From: an uncultured Clostridia bacterium
Lineage (GTDB): Bacteria; Bacillota; Clostridia; Oscillospirales; Ruminococcaceae
Length of the DNA stretch: 64,000 bases
Reading direction: 5' to 3'
NCBI GenBank assembly: GCA_945829235.1
Contig: CALZUA010000001.1
Coordinates: 207,315 to 271,314 of the forward strand
Below are positions 52,569 to 60,697 of the stretch, piece after piece. Positions within the stretch are counted from its first letter, which is position 1. Every line of letters begins with the position of its first letter. A program made the translations under genes and the position numbers. Below the pieces are notes generated by a model that saw only the letters and a program-made list of their open reading frames with translations, did not search any database and was not told the DNA's origin.

Positions 52569-53608
52569 GTTTGGAAAAAGGAGCAAATATTGCTGTTCTT
52601 TCCCCGAACACAAAGGACGCCGCTGAGCTTTTTCTTGCAATTCCCGCCGCAGGTTTTACGGTAATGATGTTGCCCGTTGGTGTTGACAAAAAAGAGCTTG
52701 CGGGGATAACACAAAAGTATGATATCGCGGCTTTGTTTGTTGACGTAAAATTTGTGCCGGTAACAGCAGGCGTTTGCTGTCTTGTTTACCCGACAAATTC
52801 TATCGGTGAAACCGAAGCTGAATTTGCAAAAGTACACAAGCAAACTCCCGCGGCAATCTTTTTGACAAGCGGCACATCGGGTACACCAAAAGGCGCGGTA
52901 TTATCGCACGGAGCGGTTATGCGGGGCGCATTCAACGGCGTGTTTGCACCAGGGAATGTGCTGATGCGGCGATATATGGCAATGCTTCCGTTTTCGCACG
53001 TTTTCGGTTCAATACGCGGCTTTCTGTCCTGCCTTTATACAGGCTCGGCGGTATATCTCTGTGATAATCTGAAAGCCGCAATTATGGATATTCCCGTTAT
53101 CCGTCCGACAACTCTGGTGCTTGTGCCGGGAATGATTGAGATAATTCTCGGTATTGCAAAGCTGAAAGGCAAGGAGTTTTTGGGTGACCTCAAGGTTATC
53201 ATCAGCGGTGCCGCGACTGTTTCTCCGAGGTTAATGAGCGAGTGCGCGTTGTATGGAATTAAAGTTTGCCCGGGATACGGGCTTACCGAATGTGCAAATC
53301 TCACAACGGGCAATAACAACGCCGAGGAATTTCCCGAAGCGGTTGGCGCGGTTTACCCTGAACAGGAGATAAAGCTCGTTGACGGAGAGCTGTATATCAA
53401 GGGCGATAACGTAATGCTCGGCTACTACGGTGAACCGGAATTAACTGCTCAGGTGCTCTCGGAAGGCTGGTTTCGCACGGGAGATTTGGGTTTTTACGGA
53501 CAAAGACAAACGGCGAATGGGTTATGCGGAATATTTGATACGGGAAATTGTTTTGCGTACCGAAAAATATATGCGCGTGCATATCGTTTGTTCGCACCCG
53601 TTTTTTGA
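52460..53608 (+). pseudogene. AMP-dependent acyl-CoA ligase, both ends damaged
   Basis: Coding in one frame from about 52460 (NKQYASSIALCEKSAAVTYKELVSRVAKR) through 53500 gives an ANL-family adenylate-forming enzyme. Visible are the P-loop FLTSGTSGTPKGAV (about 110 residues in), FGSIRG, SGAATVSPRL, GYGLTECAN and WFRTGDLGF. The N-terminus is missing, fused into the Nif11 leader at the junction near 52455-52465, and an open start exists only at the internal ATG 52535. After GDLGF the C-terminal hinge and lid domain are lost; the frame runs into unrelated residues up to 53608. It belongs to the same decayed cluster as LanM, perhaps a tailoring gene, but could also be an independent gene joined by deletion. 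Confidence 0.75.
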
Positions 53609-54194
53609 TGCAATATCGGCTTGCCTGAACAAGCTGGGCTTTGCGGTGAATGATACAAGCTGTGTTTATGCCGTAAGTGTTGGCGAAAAGCTTTGGAAGC
53701 GAATGGACGAGCTTCAGCTTGTACGAATGAAGGAATTTCTGCTTCGGGACGGTTCTGTGTGTATACCGTTTTGTGAAATGAATGACAGCATAAGAAACCG
53801 GCTTATCAACTCGCCGACAAACAGCTTTTCCAACACATTAAATCCTGCAAAATTGTTGCAAAATGATAAAAACGTTGACTTTGAAATTAGTACGGTTCTT
53901 GTAAAAAACGGTGAGCTTGTGGCTTACACTCTTGTCACTCGTCCGGCGCAAAACACTGTATCGGTGGAGCAAATTTCTGAAGCGCAGAATGAGCTTGGAA
54001 GCGGAAGAATAGTTGCTCCACTTTGTTTATCGCTTGAAGCAATCCGAAAAATCCCCGAGATTACAATGATGAAGATGACAATCAGCAACAGCAACACAAG
54101 TTCAAACAGCTTTGTTACGGAAATTCTCAAAGGTCAGGAAATCACTTCAACTCAAAACATAAGCTTTATCATAACGAAGAAAATGCTGAAATAG
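53517..54194 (+). CDS. Unidentified protein, possibly GNAT-like acyltransferase
   Basis: A 225-residue frame overlapping the broken end of the ligase. The part from about residue 1 (GYAEYLIREIVLRTEKYMRV) to the end is well-formed coding sequence, with segments such as LVKNGELVAYTLVTRPAQ, QNELGSGRIVAPLCLSLEAI and NSNTSSNSFVTEILKG. These look like the later strands and acyl-CoA loop of a GNAT fold, but the standard Q/R-x-x-G-x-G/A motif is only loosely met, so I hold this at low confidence. No ribosome binding site precedes the ATG at 53517, and the surroundings are degraded, so the gene may not be expressed. Confidence 0.45.
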   Translation: MGYAEYLIREIVLRTEKYMRVHIVCSHPFFDAISACLNKLGFAVNDTSCVYAVSVGEKLWKRMDELQLVRMKEFLLRDGSVCIPFCEMNDSIRNRLINSPTNSFSNTLNPAKLLQNDKNVDFEISTVLVKNGELVAYTLVTRPAQNTVSVEQISEAQNELGSGRIVAPLCLSLEAIRKIPEITMMKMTISNSNTSSNSFVTEILKGQEITSTQNISFIITKKMLK

Positions 54195-54216
54195 AACGTA
54201 ACCGCACCATTTGGTT

Positions 54217-54354
54217 AATCTCACTTCGGCTGGAAAAGAGGTAAAGCTTGACGCGTTTTATTATAAGGCTGAGGAACTTGGCAATAAGTTCTCCGGCTAG
54301 CTTGAGAGTGAGCAGTTTTTCGCAGAACAGGCGGTTATCCCGAAGCTAACCTTG
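54217..54354 (+). pseudogene. Coding remnant with in-frame TAG
   Basis: In one frame the sequence reads NLTSAGKEVKLDAFYYKAEE and LGNKFSG, then TAG, then LESEQFFAEQAVIPKLTLNY. This has the look of a real protein tail with one nonsense codon. I cannot name the family. It lies between the broken cluster and the convergent TetR gene. Confidence 0.35.
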
Positions 54355-54356
54355 AA

Positions 54357-54899
54357 CTATAACACCTCTGATGTGAATGACTGTGCACGTTTCCACAACT
54401 CTGCCATTTCTTCGGGCGTTTCCTGCATACCGCGCTTAAACCACTCCTCAATCCAGCCGAACATACCGTAGGAGAAGAATGCGGCAAAATAAGCGGCGGC
54501 ATTGTCGTGTTCAGGTTTCGGACCGCAGGAGTCCTTGACGCTTTGCAGGCTGATATAATCCAAGCCTTGTTTGTAGAGCAAAATATAAATATTTTTGCAT
54601 TCATAAAAATACTTAAAAATAGCCGTTACAAGCTCCGGGATAGTTGTCCCCGTATAGCTTGCCCACCACTCTTCAAGAAGGTTGTGCAGATGCTTTCTGA
54701 TAATGTCCTCCTTGCTCTCAAAATTGCGGTAAAATGACGCTCTGCCGACACCTGCTTTTTCGCAGATTTCGCTGACAGTAATTGAGTTAAACTCTTTACA
54801 ATCCATAAGCTCCAGCAAAGTGTTTGTTATGTGTTCCACAACAAGGTGGTTTCGACCAGCGTTGCTTTTCGGTGAAGCATTTTTGGCTGTTTGTTTCAT
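54357..54899 (-). CDS. TetR/AcrR-family transcriptional regulator
   Basis: A 180-residue regulator with the TetR helix-turn-helix at about 18-65 (VEHITNTLLELMDCKEFNSITVSEICEKAGVGRASFYRNF) and a helical effector domain rich in aromatic residues (YFAAFFSYGMFGWIEEWFKRGM). This layout is common in Clostridial TetR proteins of the DhaS-like type. AAGGGG ten bases upstream supports the ATG. The promoter region holds ATACA-CT-TGTAT (54934-54945), a small palindrome between promoter and gene that may be an autoregulatory operator. It converges on the decayed lanthipeptide cluster and may once have controlled it. Confidence 0.85.
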   Translation of the reverse strand: MKQTAKNASPKSNAGRNHLVVEHITNTLLELMDCKEFNSITVSEICEKAGVGRASFYRNFESKEDIIRKHLHNLLEEWWASYTGTTIPELVTAIFKYFYECKNIYILLYKQGLDYISLQSVKDSCGPKPEHDNAAAYFAAFFSYGMFGWIEEWFKRGMQETPEEMAELWKRAQSFTSEVL

Positions 54900-54958
54900 T
54901 TTTCGTGAACCCCTTGGTTTTTGTAAAATGCTGATACACTTGTATTATCGCAATGATT

Positions 54959-54987
54959 ATTATATCACTAAAACACATGATTGTTAA
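54959..54987 (-). promoter_or_regulatory. Sigma-A promoter for the TetR gene
   Basis: Leftward TTAACA (54987-54982), 17 bp, TATAAT (54964-54959) with extended TGA. Confidence 0.8.
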
Positions 54988-54999
54988 GAAACTTTTGGA

Positions 55000-55117
55000 G
55001 TGAAAAAGGACGTAGCTGTTCTCGCAGTTGTAATTCCGCTCGCCGCGATTTTGTAATGTCAAAACCTACACTCCCGAGAATTACATAGAATTGTATAATG
55101 CAATCAACGGCAACTAA
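55000..55117 (+). pseudogene. Collapsed LRR lipoprotein (signal start joined to tail)
   Basis: GTG at 55000 begins MKKDVAVLAVVIPLAAIL, resembling a lipoprotein signal peptide, and stops at 55054. Overlapping it in another frame, 55055-55117 reads NVKTYTPENYIELYNAINGN with TAA, the C-terminal tail of the BspA-type proteins here. A terminator of the usual class follows. The whole repeat region seems to have been deleted. The 54900-55376 stretch otherwise holds promoters and the element at 55290. Confidence 0.45.
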
Positions 55118-55128
55118 ATAGCAAACAA

Positions 55129-55160
55129 GCCCGTTCGCTCCGCGCGTTCGGGCAATTTTG
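55129..55160 (+). terminator. GC-rich terminator after the LRR remnant
   Basis: GCCCG (55129-55133) pairs with CGGGC (55149-55153), inner CG-rich pairs, then AATTTTG. Same class as at 6394. Confidence 0.7.
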
Positions 55161-55205
55161 TCGCAAAACGCATTTAAAAGCATATTTCAAATGATGAATA
55201 TCAGA

Positions 55206-55234
55206 TTGACTTTTCACTTATTTTGTGGTATAAT
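55206..55234 (+). promoter_or_regulatory. Sigma-A promoter upstream of the Nif11-like precursor
   Basis: TTGACT (55206-55211), 17 bp, TATAAT (55229-55234) with extended TGG; 56 bases before the TGTAAC element. Confidence 0.85.
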
Positions 55235-55289
55235 TTTAAGGGAAAGAATAATGAAAATCGGTAATTCTAACGGCAAATTAAGATTTTTA

Positions 55290-55328
55290 TGTAACACTTG
55301 ATTTCGCTCCGTGTATACAAGAATGAAA
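55290..55328 (+). promoter_or_regulatory. Shared TGTAAC-N17-GTATAC element, copy A
   Basis: TGTAAC (55290-55295), 17 bases, GTATAC (55313-55318), then AAGAATGAAAGG. Copies at 57691 and 62248 have the same spacing. The shape resembles ECF-sigma promoters (AAC in the -35 and a GTA-type -10). It lies 49 bases before the precursor start. Confidence 0.6.
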
Positions 55329-55376
55329 GGGCAAGAAAGCCTAAATAAAACAAACGAATTACAGGAGGAAATCACA

Positions 55377-55703
55377 ATGGCACTCAATAACACAATCAAG
55401 GCACTCATGGAGAACAAGGAATTTATGGAGAAAGCAATCGCAATCAAGGACGTTGACAAGCTTGCGAAGCTTTTCGCGGAAAACGGCGTGGACGCACCAA
55501 TGGAAGAGATTTCCGCGGCAATTGAAGAGTATGTTAAAACGCTTGATATCGATGACGCTGAGTTCAGTGAGGACGAGCTGGAAGCGGTTTCGGGCGGAAA
55601 AAGCAACGTGTTTGCGGAATTTGTTTTTGGTTGCATCGCGGCAGTCTGGAACGTATCGTTCGGACCTTTGACCGGCACAAAAATGGTTCAACGCGGCCGC
55701 TGA
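55377..55703 (+). CDS. Nif11-like leader peptide precursor (RiPP candidate)
   Basis: A 108-residue peptide. The first ~74 residues form a Nif11-class leader: helical NNTIKALMENKEFMEKAIAI, then DKLAKLFAENGVDAPMEEI, and the acidic end SEDELEAVSGG, the typical double-glycine site. The putative core of 34 residues (KSNVFAEFVFGCIAAVWNVS and onward) has one cysteine, two Ser and two Thr, so at most one thioether ring is possible. It is also hydrophobic with small-residue spacing, like a bacteriocin. AGGAGG precedes the ATG by seven bases. No intact modifying enzyme or C39-type exporter is in the window; the nearest is the broken LanM. Modification could occur in trans, or the peptide may be exported unmodified. 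Confidence 0.75.
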   Translation: MALNNTIKALMENKEFMEKAIAIKDVDKLAKLFAENGVDAPMEEISAAIEEYVKTLDIDDAEFSEDELEAVSGGKSNVFAEFVFGCIAAVWNVSFGPLTGTKMVQRGR

Positions 55704-55719
55704 TTTTCTAACAAAGATT

Positions 55720-55747
55720 GTCCTGCCGGCAATGCCGCTGGCAGGAC
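55720..55747 (+). terminator. Hairpin after the precursor gene
   Basis: GTCCTGCC (55720-55727) pairs with GGCAGGAC (55740-55747), with an inner GGC/GCC pairing. It has no long T run, so it may be a weak terminator or an mRNA 3' stabiliser between the precursor and the LRR gene. Confidence 0.6.
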
Positions 55748-55790
55748 TTCTGATGTAATTTGTCATTTTGTTGTAAATATGGAGGGTAAA

Positions 55791-57545
55791 ATGGCTGACG
55801 AAAAAAACAACAAAAATCTTGAAAACGACGAAATTCAGGACAAAGGAACGAAGTACGTTGTCCCGAGCGGTTTCTCGTCAAAGAGAAATATTATCATTAT
55901 TGTAATTGCGGCATTGCTTGCAATTGGCGCAATAGCCACGGTTGTTGTGGTTAATTCAACAAATGTTGTTTCGCAAAACGAAACGAGTGGTTTACAGCTT
56001 GCCCGGCGTTATCTTTCCGAGCAGAGATACGAGCAGGCGATAATTGAGTTCGAGAGAATTATTAAAATTGAGCCGATGAACGTGGACGCGTATCTTGGCT
56101 TGGCTGACGCGTACATAGGAACGGGCGATGAGGATAAGGCAATTGAAATCCTGCAAAAAGGTTTTGAGCAAACGGGTGACGAGCGTATTCGGACGAAGCT
56201 TGATGAGCTGACAAAGCCTGTTGAGCCGGAGGTTTCGTCAAGTTCAAGCACCTTGTCAAGTTCTTCTGGCACAAGTTCGAGCAGTTCGCCAAGCTCTAGC
56301 AGTTCGTCAAGCTCGAGTTCTGAAACTTCATCGAGTACAAGCAGTACGTCAAGTTCATCAACAAGCACAAGCTCATCGAGCTCATCGAGTTCAAGCAGTT
56401 CGGCAAGCACAAGCAGCGAACCCGATAACGGTTCGACAGGATATGTGACAATTGCCGGTGTACAATATGATGTTGCAACAACGACAGAGTTGGATTTAAG
56501 CGACAAAGGATTGACCGATGAGGATATAAAGCCGCTTGCGGGGTTAAAGAATCTGATAGATTTGGATTTGAGCAACAAAGTTTATGATAATAATAATAGC
56601 ATCAGCGACTTGACGCCGCTTTCCGGGCTTAAGAATCTGAAATATCTGAATTTGGGCAATGATTATCGTGATTATGTTAATAATCATAATAATACAATCA
56701 CTGACCTGACGCCGCTTTCCGGTCTTACGAATTTGACCGGTTTGGATTTAGACTACTGTGGATTGACGGACGATGTTATAAAGCCGCTTTCGGGGCTTAC
56801 GAATTTGACTGAACTGATTCTGGTCGGAAATAAAATCAGAGACATTACGCCGCTTTCGGGACTTGTGAATTTGACCGGTTTGGATTTAAGCGGCAATGGA
56901 TTGACCGATGAGGAAATAAAGCCGATTTCTGGGCTTACGAATTTGACTAATTTGTATCTGTGCGGTAATCAAATCAGCGACCTGACGCTGTTTTCGGGAC
57001 TCAAAAAACTGAATGTGTTGCGGTTGTACAATAACTTAATCAAGGACGTAACGCCGCTTTCGGGGCTTAAGAATCTGACATGGTTGGATTTGTCTAACGT
57101 CGCATTTGGTATAGGAGAAGGGAATGACTGGACTAATAAAATTTCTGATATTTCACCACTTTCGGGGCTCACGAATTTGAAAAGGCTGGAGTTGGATGGT
57201 AATATAATCACCGACATAACACCACTTGCGGGGCTGAAGAATTTGACTATGTTGAGTTTGGGAAGCTATCCATATTTCGATAATAACAATATAAGCAATT
57301 ATAATCCTCTTACGGAGCTTACTAATTTGGAGCAGTTGCGTTTGTGGGGATTAAAAATCGATGATGCAACGTTGCTAGCTGGACTTACGAATTTGACTTG
57401 GTTGGATTTGGGGGCTACCAATATTGAAGATGTTTCTGCGCTTGTGAGTCTTAAAAAACTGAAGACTTTGAGAGTTAATGCCGGCGTAGACGTGGAACTA
57501 TTAAAGGCGCAATTACCAAACTGTGAAATTAACTATCAAAAATAA
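55791..57545 (+). CDS. Membrane-anchored TPR / Ser-rich / internalin-like LRR protein
   Basis: A 584-residue protein: cytoplasmic N-terminus, one transmembrane helix (about 34-57), and a pair of TPR-like repeats (about 65-135: ARRYLSEQRYEQAIIEFERIIKIEPMNVDAYLGLADAYIGTGDEDKAIEIL). A serine-dominated linker of about 75 residues follows. Then come about 13 LRR_4-type repeats of 22 residues (L-x-x-L-T-N-L-x-x-L-x-L-x-x-N-x-I-x-D-I-T-P-L-S-G), the internalin style, different from the LRR_5 genes nearby. It should sit on the outer surface and bind protein or glycan. GGAGGG lies four bases before the ATG at 55791; an ATG four codons upstream overlaps that site. It may be co-transcribed with the precursor. 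Confidence 0.85.
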   Translation: MADEKNNKNLENDEIQDKGTKYVVPSGFSSKRNIIIIVIAALLAIGAIATVVVVNSTNVVSQNETSGLQLARRYLSEQRYEQAIIEFERIIKIEPMNVDAYLGLADAYIGTGDEDKAIEILQKGFEQTGDERIRTKLDELTKPVEPEVSSSSSTLSSSSGTSSSSSPSSSSSSSSSSETSSSTSSTSSSSTSTSSSSSSSSSSSASTSSEPDNGSTGYVTIAGVQYDVATTTELDLSDKGLTDEDIKPLAGLKNLIDLDLSNKVYDNNNSISDLTPLSGLKNLKYLNLGNDYRDYVNNHNNTITDLTPLSGLTNLTGLDLDYCGLTDDVIKPLSGLTNLTELILVGNKIRDITPLSGLVNLTGLDLSGNGLTDEEIKPISGLTNLTNLYLCGNQISDLTLFSGLKKLNVLRLYNNLIKDVTPLSGLKNLTWLDLSNVAFGIGEGNDWTNKISDISPLSGLTNLKRLELDGNIITDITPLAGLKNLTMLSLGSYPYFDNNNISNYNPLTELTNLEQLRLWGLKIDDATLLAGLTNLTWLDLGATNIEDVSALVSLKKLKTLRVNAGVDVELLKAQLPNCEINYQK

Positions 57546-57595
57546 TACTATCGGAGGTTAATTGACAACGCCAAATGCCGGATAAATAATCCCTA

Positions 57596-57625
57596 CCCGA
57601 ACGCCCCGTGCGTTCGGGCTTTTGG
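57596..57625 (+). terminator. Intrinsic terminator after the internalin-like gene
   Basis: Perfect CCCGAACGC (57596-57604) / GCGTTCGGG (57610-57618) with a 5-base loop, followed by CTTTTGG. Same class as 6394. Confidence 0.85.
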
Positions 57626-57690
57626 TTTTCCTAGAAAATCGCGCAGAAATCGGAATAACTCGATAGTCACAGAAAATTTGTGGTGAAATG

Positions 57691-57729
57691 TGTAACACTT
57701 GATTTGTGCAAGTGTATACAAGATTGAAA
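57691..57729 (+). promoter_or_regulatory. Shared TGTAAC-N17-GTATAC element, copy B
   Basis: TGTAAC (57691-57696), 17 bases, GTATAC (57714-57719), then AAGATTGAAAT. Here ACACTTG and CAAGTGT within it also form a perfect 7-bp inverted repeat. No sigma-A promoter is visible upstream, so this may be the only promoter of the zinc-ribbon gene 62 bases on. Confidence 0.6.
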
Positions 57730-57790
57730 TGGTAAGAAATTTAATTTGCGGTGTATAAAAAGCGGAAAGCTTTTACGGAGGAGAAAGCGA

Positions 57791-57994
57791 ATGTTTTGTA
57801 AAAAGTGCGGGAATGAAAATCCCGATATTGCGTTATATTGCGCGGCTTGTGGAGCAAAGATTCCGGAGCCGAATGTTAAGCCTGTTGATGATATCGTCCC
57901 TTATGAGAACAAATTGTTGTTGAACGGCGATGTTAAATCAAGACCGAAGAATCGAAGCGACTCCGATAATCGTCATAACCGCAATAAAATCTGA
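57791..57994 (+). CDS. Small zinc-ribbon protein
   Basis: A 67-residue protein with an N-terminal zinc ribbon, FCKKCGNENPDIALYCAACG (CxxC-x10-CxxC, residues 2-21). It matches the ribbons of the proteins at 60698 and 63803 in the same region. The rest is polar and basic at the end. Such ribbons usually head membrane or signalling proteins; here the protein ends early, so it may be a truncated member or a small stand-alone regulator. ACGGAGGAG precedes the ATG. The next promoter (58006) begins just after its stop. Confidence 0.7.
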   Translation: MFCKKCGNENPDIALYCAACGAKIPEPNVKPVDDIVPYENKLLLNGDVKSRPKNRSDSDNRHNRNKI

Positions 57995-58005
57995 TGACAA
58001 ATATC

Positions 58006-58034
58006 TTGACATTAAGAACAAAAGTCATTATAAT
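58006..58034 (+). promoter_or_regulatory. Sigma-A promoter for the large LRR lipoprotein
   Basis: TTGACA (58006-58011), 17 bp, TATAAT (58029-58034). It is the one housekeeping promoter here without the extended TG. Confidence 0.85.
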
Positions 58035-58090
58035 ATTATAGTAAATTCTTGGTTCGTTAAAGAACGAAACATTTATGGAAAGGGAAAACC

Positions 58091-60562
58091 ATGAAAATAA
58101 GACAAACAATTTTGAGTGTTTTGACAGCTTCGGCAATGCTCCTGACCTTGACCGCGTGCAGTGGCGACACAACTCCCGTGACTTTTTTGGAAACGTCGAG
58201 CAGTTTGACGAGCGAATCGACAGCTTCTTCGGAAACGTCCGGCATCATCTTGCCGTTTTTACCCGTACAGCCAAGCTCGTCCTATGAAGAAGAGCCGATT
58301 GACCCGAGCACTTTGTCGGAATCACCTGCGGTTGATTTTGAGTACGAACGTAATGAAAATGATGAGCTGACAATAACAAAATATGTCGGCAATAATTCTG
58401 CGGTTAAAATCCCTGCGAGAATTGACGGGGCGAAAGTTATCGGAATTGAAAACTACGCGTTTGCCGGTTGCGAGTGGCTTAGAGTTATTTCAATTCCCGA
58501 TGAAATTGAGAGAATAGGCGAGTCAATTTTGGGCAGTTGCAATGCTGATATTTTCTATCAGGGTGAAACCTATTCTTCATCGCAGTATGACGACTTGAAG
58601 CAAAATGTTTTCATAAACAATATGCCCGACACGCCCGCAAGCGATTTTGATTATCATGTCAATGATTTATCTAATACTATTGCAGTAGACGGCTACAACG
58701 GCGATGATGAGATAGTAAAAATCCCGTCAACGATAGATGGAAAAACGGTTGAAATAATTTGTGATACTAATGCTATGACGGGAATGGTAAATTTTAAATG
58801 TGGAAAAAACACAAAAGTATTGATAATTCCCGAAAGTGTTACAGGAATAGGAATATATGCATTTTATTCACAATACGGATTTACAGAATTCAGAGTTGAT
58901 GAGAATAATCAGCATTTCGCTTCGCAAGACGGCGCGATTTTTTCTAAGGATATGACTGGGTTAATTTGGTACCCCGGCTCGAGAAAAGAGAAATTTACAA
59001 TTCCCGACAGCGTTACATATATTGATGAATTTGCATTTAAATACAGCGATGAACTCACAGACATTGAGGTTGACAAGAATAATCCGAATTATTCTTCAAA
59101 GGACGGCGTGATGTATAGCAAGGATATGACTGAATTGATGCTTTGTCCCGATGGGAGAAGCGGAAAATTCACAATTCCCGATGGTGTTACAAGAATAGGC
59201 AAACGTGCGTTTGATGACTGCACGAAGCTCACAGAAATATCAATTCCAAACAGTGTAACAGAAATAGGCTTGGGCGCGTTTGGCGGTTGCACGGGACTTA
59301 CAAGTATAACAATCCCGAACAGTGTTACAGAAATGGAAGGCGGGACGATTTATATACCGAGCCGCCGTGGTATTTGTAATTATACGGGAATTTTTCAGGG
59401 TTGTACTGGACTTAAAAATGTAACACTCCCTAATAGTGTTGAAGTAATAACAAGTGATTTGTTTAGAAATTGCACAGGTCTTACAAGTATAACGTTACCT
59501 GAAGGAGTTACGACAATAATCGGAGGCGCGTTCAGTTATTGCAAAAATCTTAAAACCATTACACTCCCGAACAGCATTGTGACAATTCAATATCAAGCAT
59601 TTGAGGAATGTCCCACAGATTTTGTTTATCAGGGAAAAACCTACACGTTCTTACAATTTGATGATTTGTTGGAAGAACTCACTGCTTTTGATTATGAATA
59701 TAACGACGAGCTTGGCGGATACGAAATAACCAAATACAAGGGATATAATTACGATATAAAAATTCCTGATAAACACGCAGGAAAGAAAGTCGTAAAGATA
59801 AGCGGATATAAAAAAGGCTTAAGCAGTAAAGGCGCGTTTGAGGATTGCGCCGATATTACAAGCATAACAATTCCCGACAGCATTACAGAAATAGGAAGCC
59901 AAGCGTTTCACAAATGTACGGGACTTGAAACCGTAACAATCCCCGACAGCGTTACAAAAATAGACAGTTGGGCTTTTGCCGGTTGCACCGGACTTGAAAG
60001 CATAACAATCCCCGAAAGTGTTAAAGAAATAGGCTGGAACGCGTTTGGAGATTGTAAGGGGCTTACGAGCATAACAATCCCGAATGGAGTTACGACAATA
60101 GAAATGAGTGCGTTTTTCGGTTGCTCCGGGCTTACAAGAGTTACAATCCCGAATAGCGTTTCTGAAATAGGAGTGGATGCGTTTTTCGGTTGCACCGGGC
60201 TTACAAGCATAACAATTCCGAATAGCGTTACAGTAATAGGAAATAATGCATTTGGCGCTTGCAGAGGGCTTACCGATGTTAAAATTTCTGACGGCGTGAA
60301 AATAATTGGAAATCACGCTTTTAGAAGTTGTACAGGGCTTACAAGCATAGAAATTCCCGAAAGCGTTACCGATATAGGTGATACTGCGTTTTACAACTGT
60401 ACGGGACTGGAAACCGTTAAAATCCCCGACAGCGTTATAAGATTAGGCTATGGTTCGTTTGACGGTACCGATGCAACCATTTATTACAAGGGCAAAAAAT
60501 ACACACCAAATGCGTATGGTAGCTACGACAATTTGTACAATTATATGTTCGTGCAAATGTGA
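58091..60562 (+). CDS. Large BspA-type LRR surface lipoprotein
   Basis: An 823-residue lipoprotein with a signal peptide ending in LTLTACSGD (cysteine about 23) and a Ser/Thr tether (about 25-80). Three entry-plus-repeat blocks follow, each starting with an entry domain (DFEYERNENDELTITKYVG at about 86; DFDYHVNDLSN at about 183; FDYEYNDELGGYEITKYKG at about 535) and each ending in a YKG/YQG-type strand (YQGETY, YQGKTY, YKGKKY). In all there are some 20 LRR_5 repeats, plus two FRVDENNQ/EVDKNNP...SKDM inserts (about 270-350). The triple-block structure suggests fusion of three shorter LRR genes like those at 5939 and 40204. A nearly identical 5' leader (TTTATGGAAAGG) supports common descent. 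Confidence 0.9.
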   Translation: MKIRQTILSVLTASAMLLTLTACSGDTTPVTFLETSSSLTSESTASSETSGIILPFLPVQPSSSYEEEPIDPSTLSESPAVDFEYERNENDELTITKYVGNNSAVKIPARIDGAKVIGIENYAFAGCEWLRVISIPDEIERIGESILGSCNADIFYQGETYSSSQYDDLKQNVFINNMPDTPASDFDYHVNDLSNTIAVDGYNGDDEIVKIPSTIDGKTVEIICDTNAMTGMVNFKCGKNTKVLIIPESVTGIGIYAFYSQYGFTEFRVDENNQHFASQDGAIFSKDMTGLIWYPGSRKEKFTIPDSVTYIDEFAFKYSDELTDIEVDKNNPNYSSKDGVMYSKDMTELMLCPDGRSGKFTIPDGVTRIGKRAFDDCTKLTEISIPNSVTEIGLGAFGGCTGLTSITIPNSVTEMEGGTIYIPSRRGICNYTGIFQGCTGLKNVTLPNSVEVITSDLFRNCTGLTSITLPEGVTTIIGGAFSYCKNLKTITLPNSIVTIQYQAFEECPTDFVYQGKTYTFLQFDDLLEELTAFDYEYNDELGGYEITKYKGYNYDIKIPDKHAGKKVVKISGYKKGLSSKGAFEDCADITSITIPDSITEIGSQAFHKCTGLETVTIPDSVTKIDSWAFAGCTGLESITIPESVKEIGWNAFGDCKGLTSITIPNGVTTIEMSAFFGCSGLTRVTIPNSVSEIGVDAFFGCTGLTSITIPNSVTVIGNNAFGACRGLTDVKISDGVKIIGNHAFRSCTGLTSIEIPESVTDIGDTAFYNCTGLETVKIPDSVIRLGYGSFDGTDATIYYKGKKYTPNAYGSYDNLYNYMFVQM

Positions 60563-60621
60563 ACAAACACATTTAAGCTTATTCTTTAGTTCGCATTTTG
60601 TTGCAGAAACGCAAAAACTTG

Positions 60622-60650
60622 TTGACAAATTTCACATATTGTGATATATT
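60622..60650 (+). promoter_or_regulatory. Sigma-A promoter for the zinc-ribbon membrane protein
   Basis: TTGACA (60622-60627), 17 bp, TATATT (60645-60650) with extended TGA. Confidence 0.8.
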
Positions 60651-60697
60651 GATTTGTGGAAATTTGTTTGGTAAAATTATGAAACGGAGATGTTTAT

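Noticed and set aside
52535..53608. Intact 357-residue AMP-binding enzyme
   Set aside because: Coding sequence of the family extends upstream of the ATG without a start, and the C-terminal lid domain is missing.
56009..56578. Reverse-strand 189-codon frame over the serine-rich linker
   Set aside because: It arises from the repetitive AGC/TCA codons of the forward gene and has leucine/glutamate low complexity only.
57691..57729. Element B as a phage or transposon attachment site
   Set aside because: No integrase, transposase or target duplication is near, and the three copies all sit at the same distance upstream of start codons.
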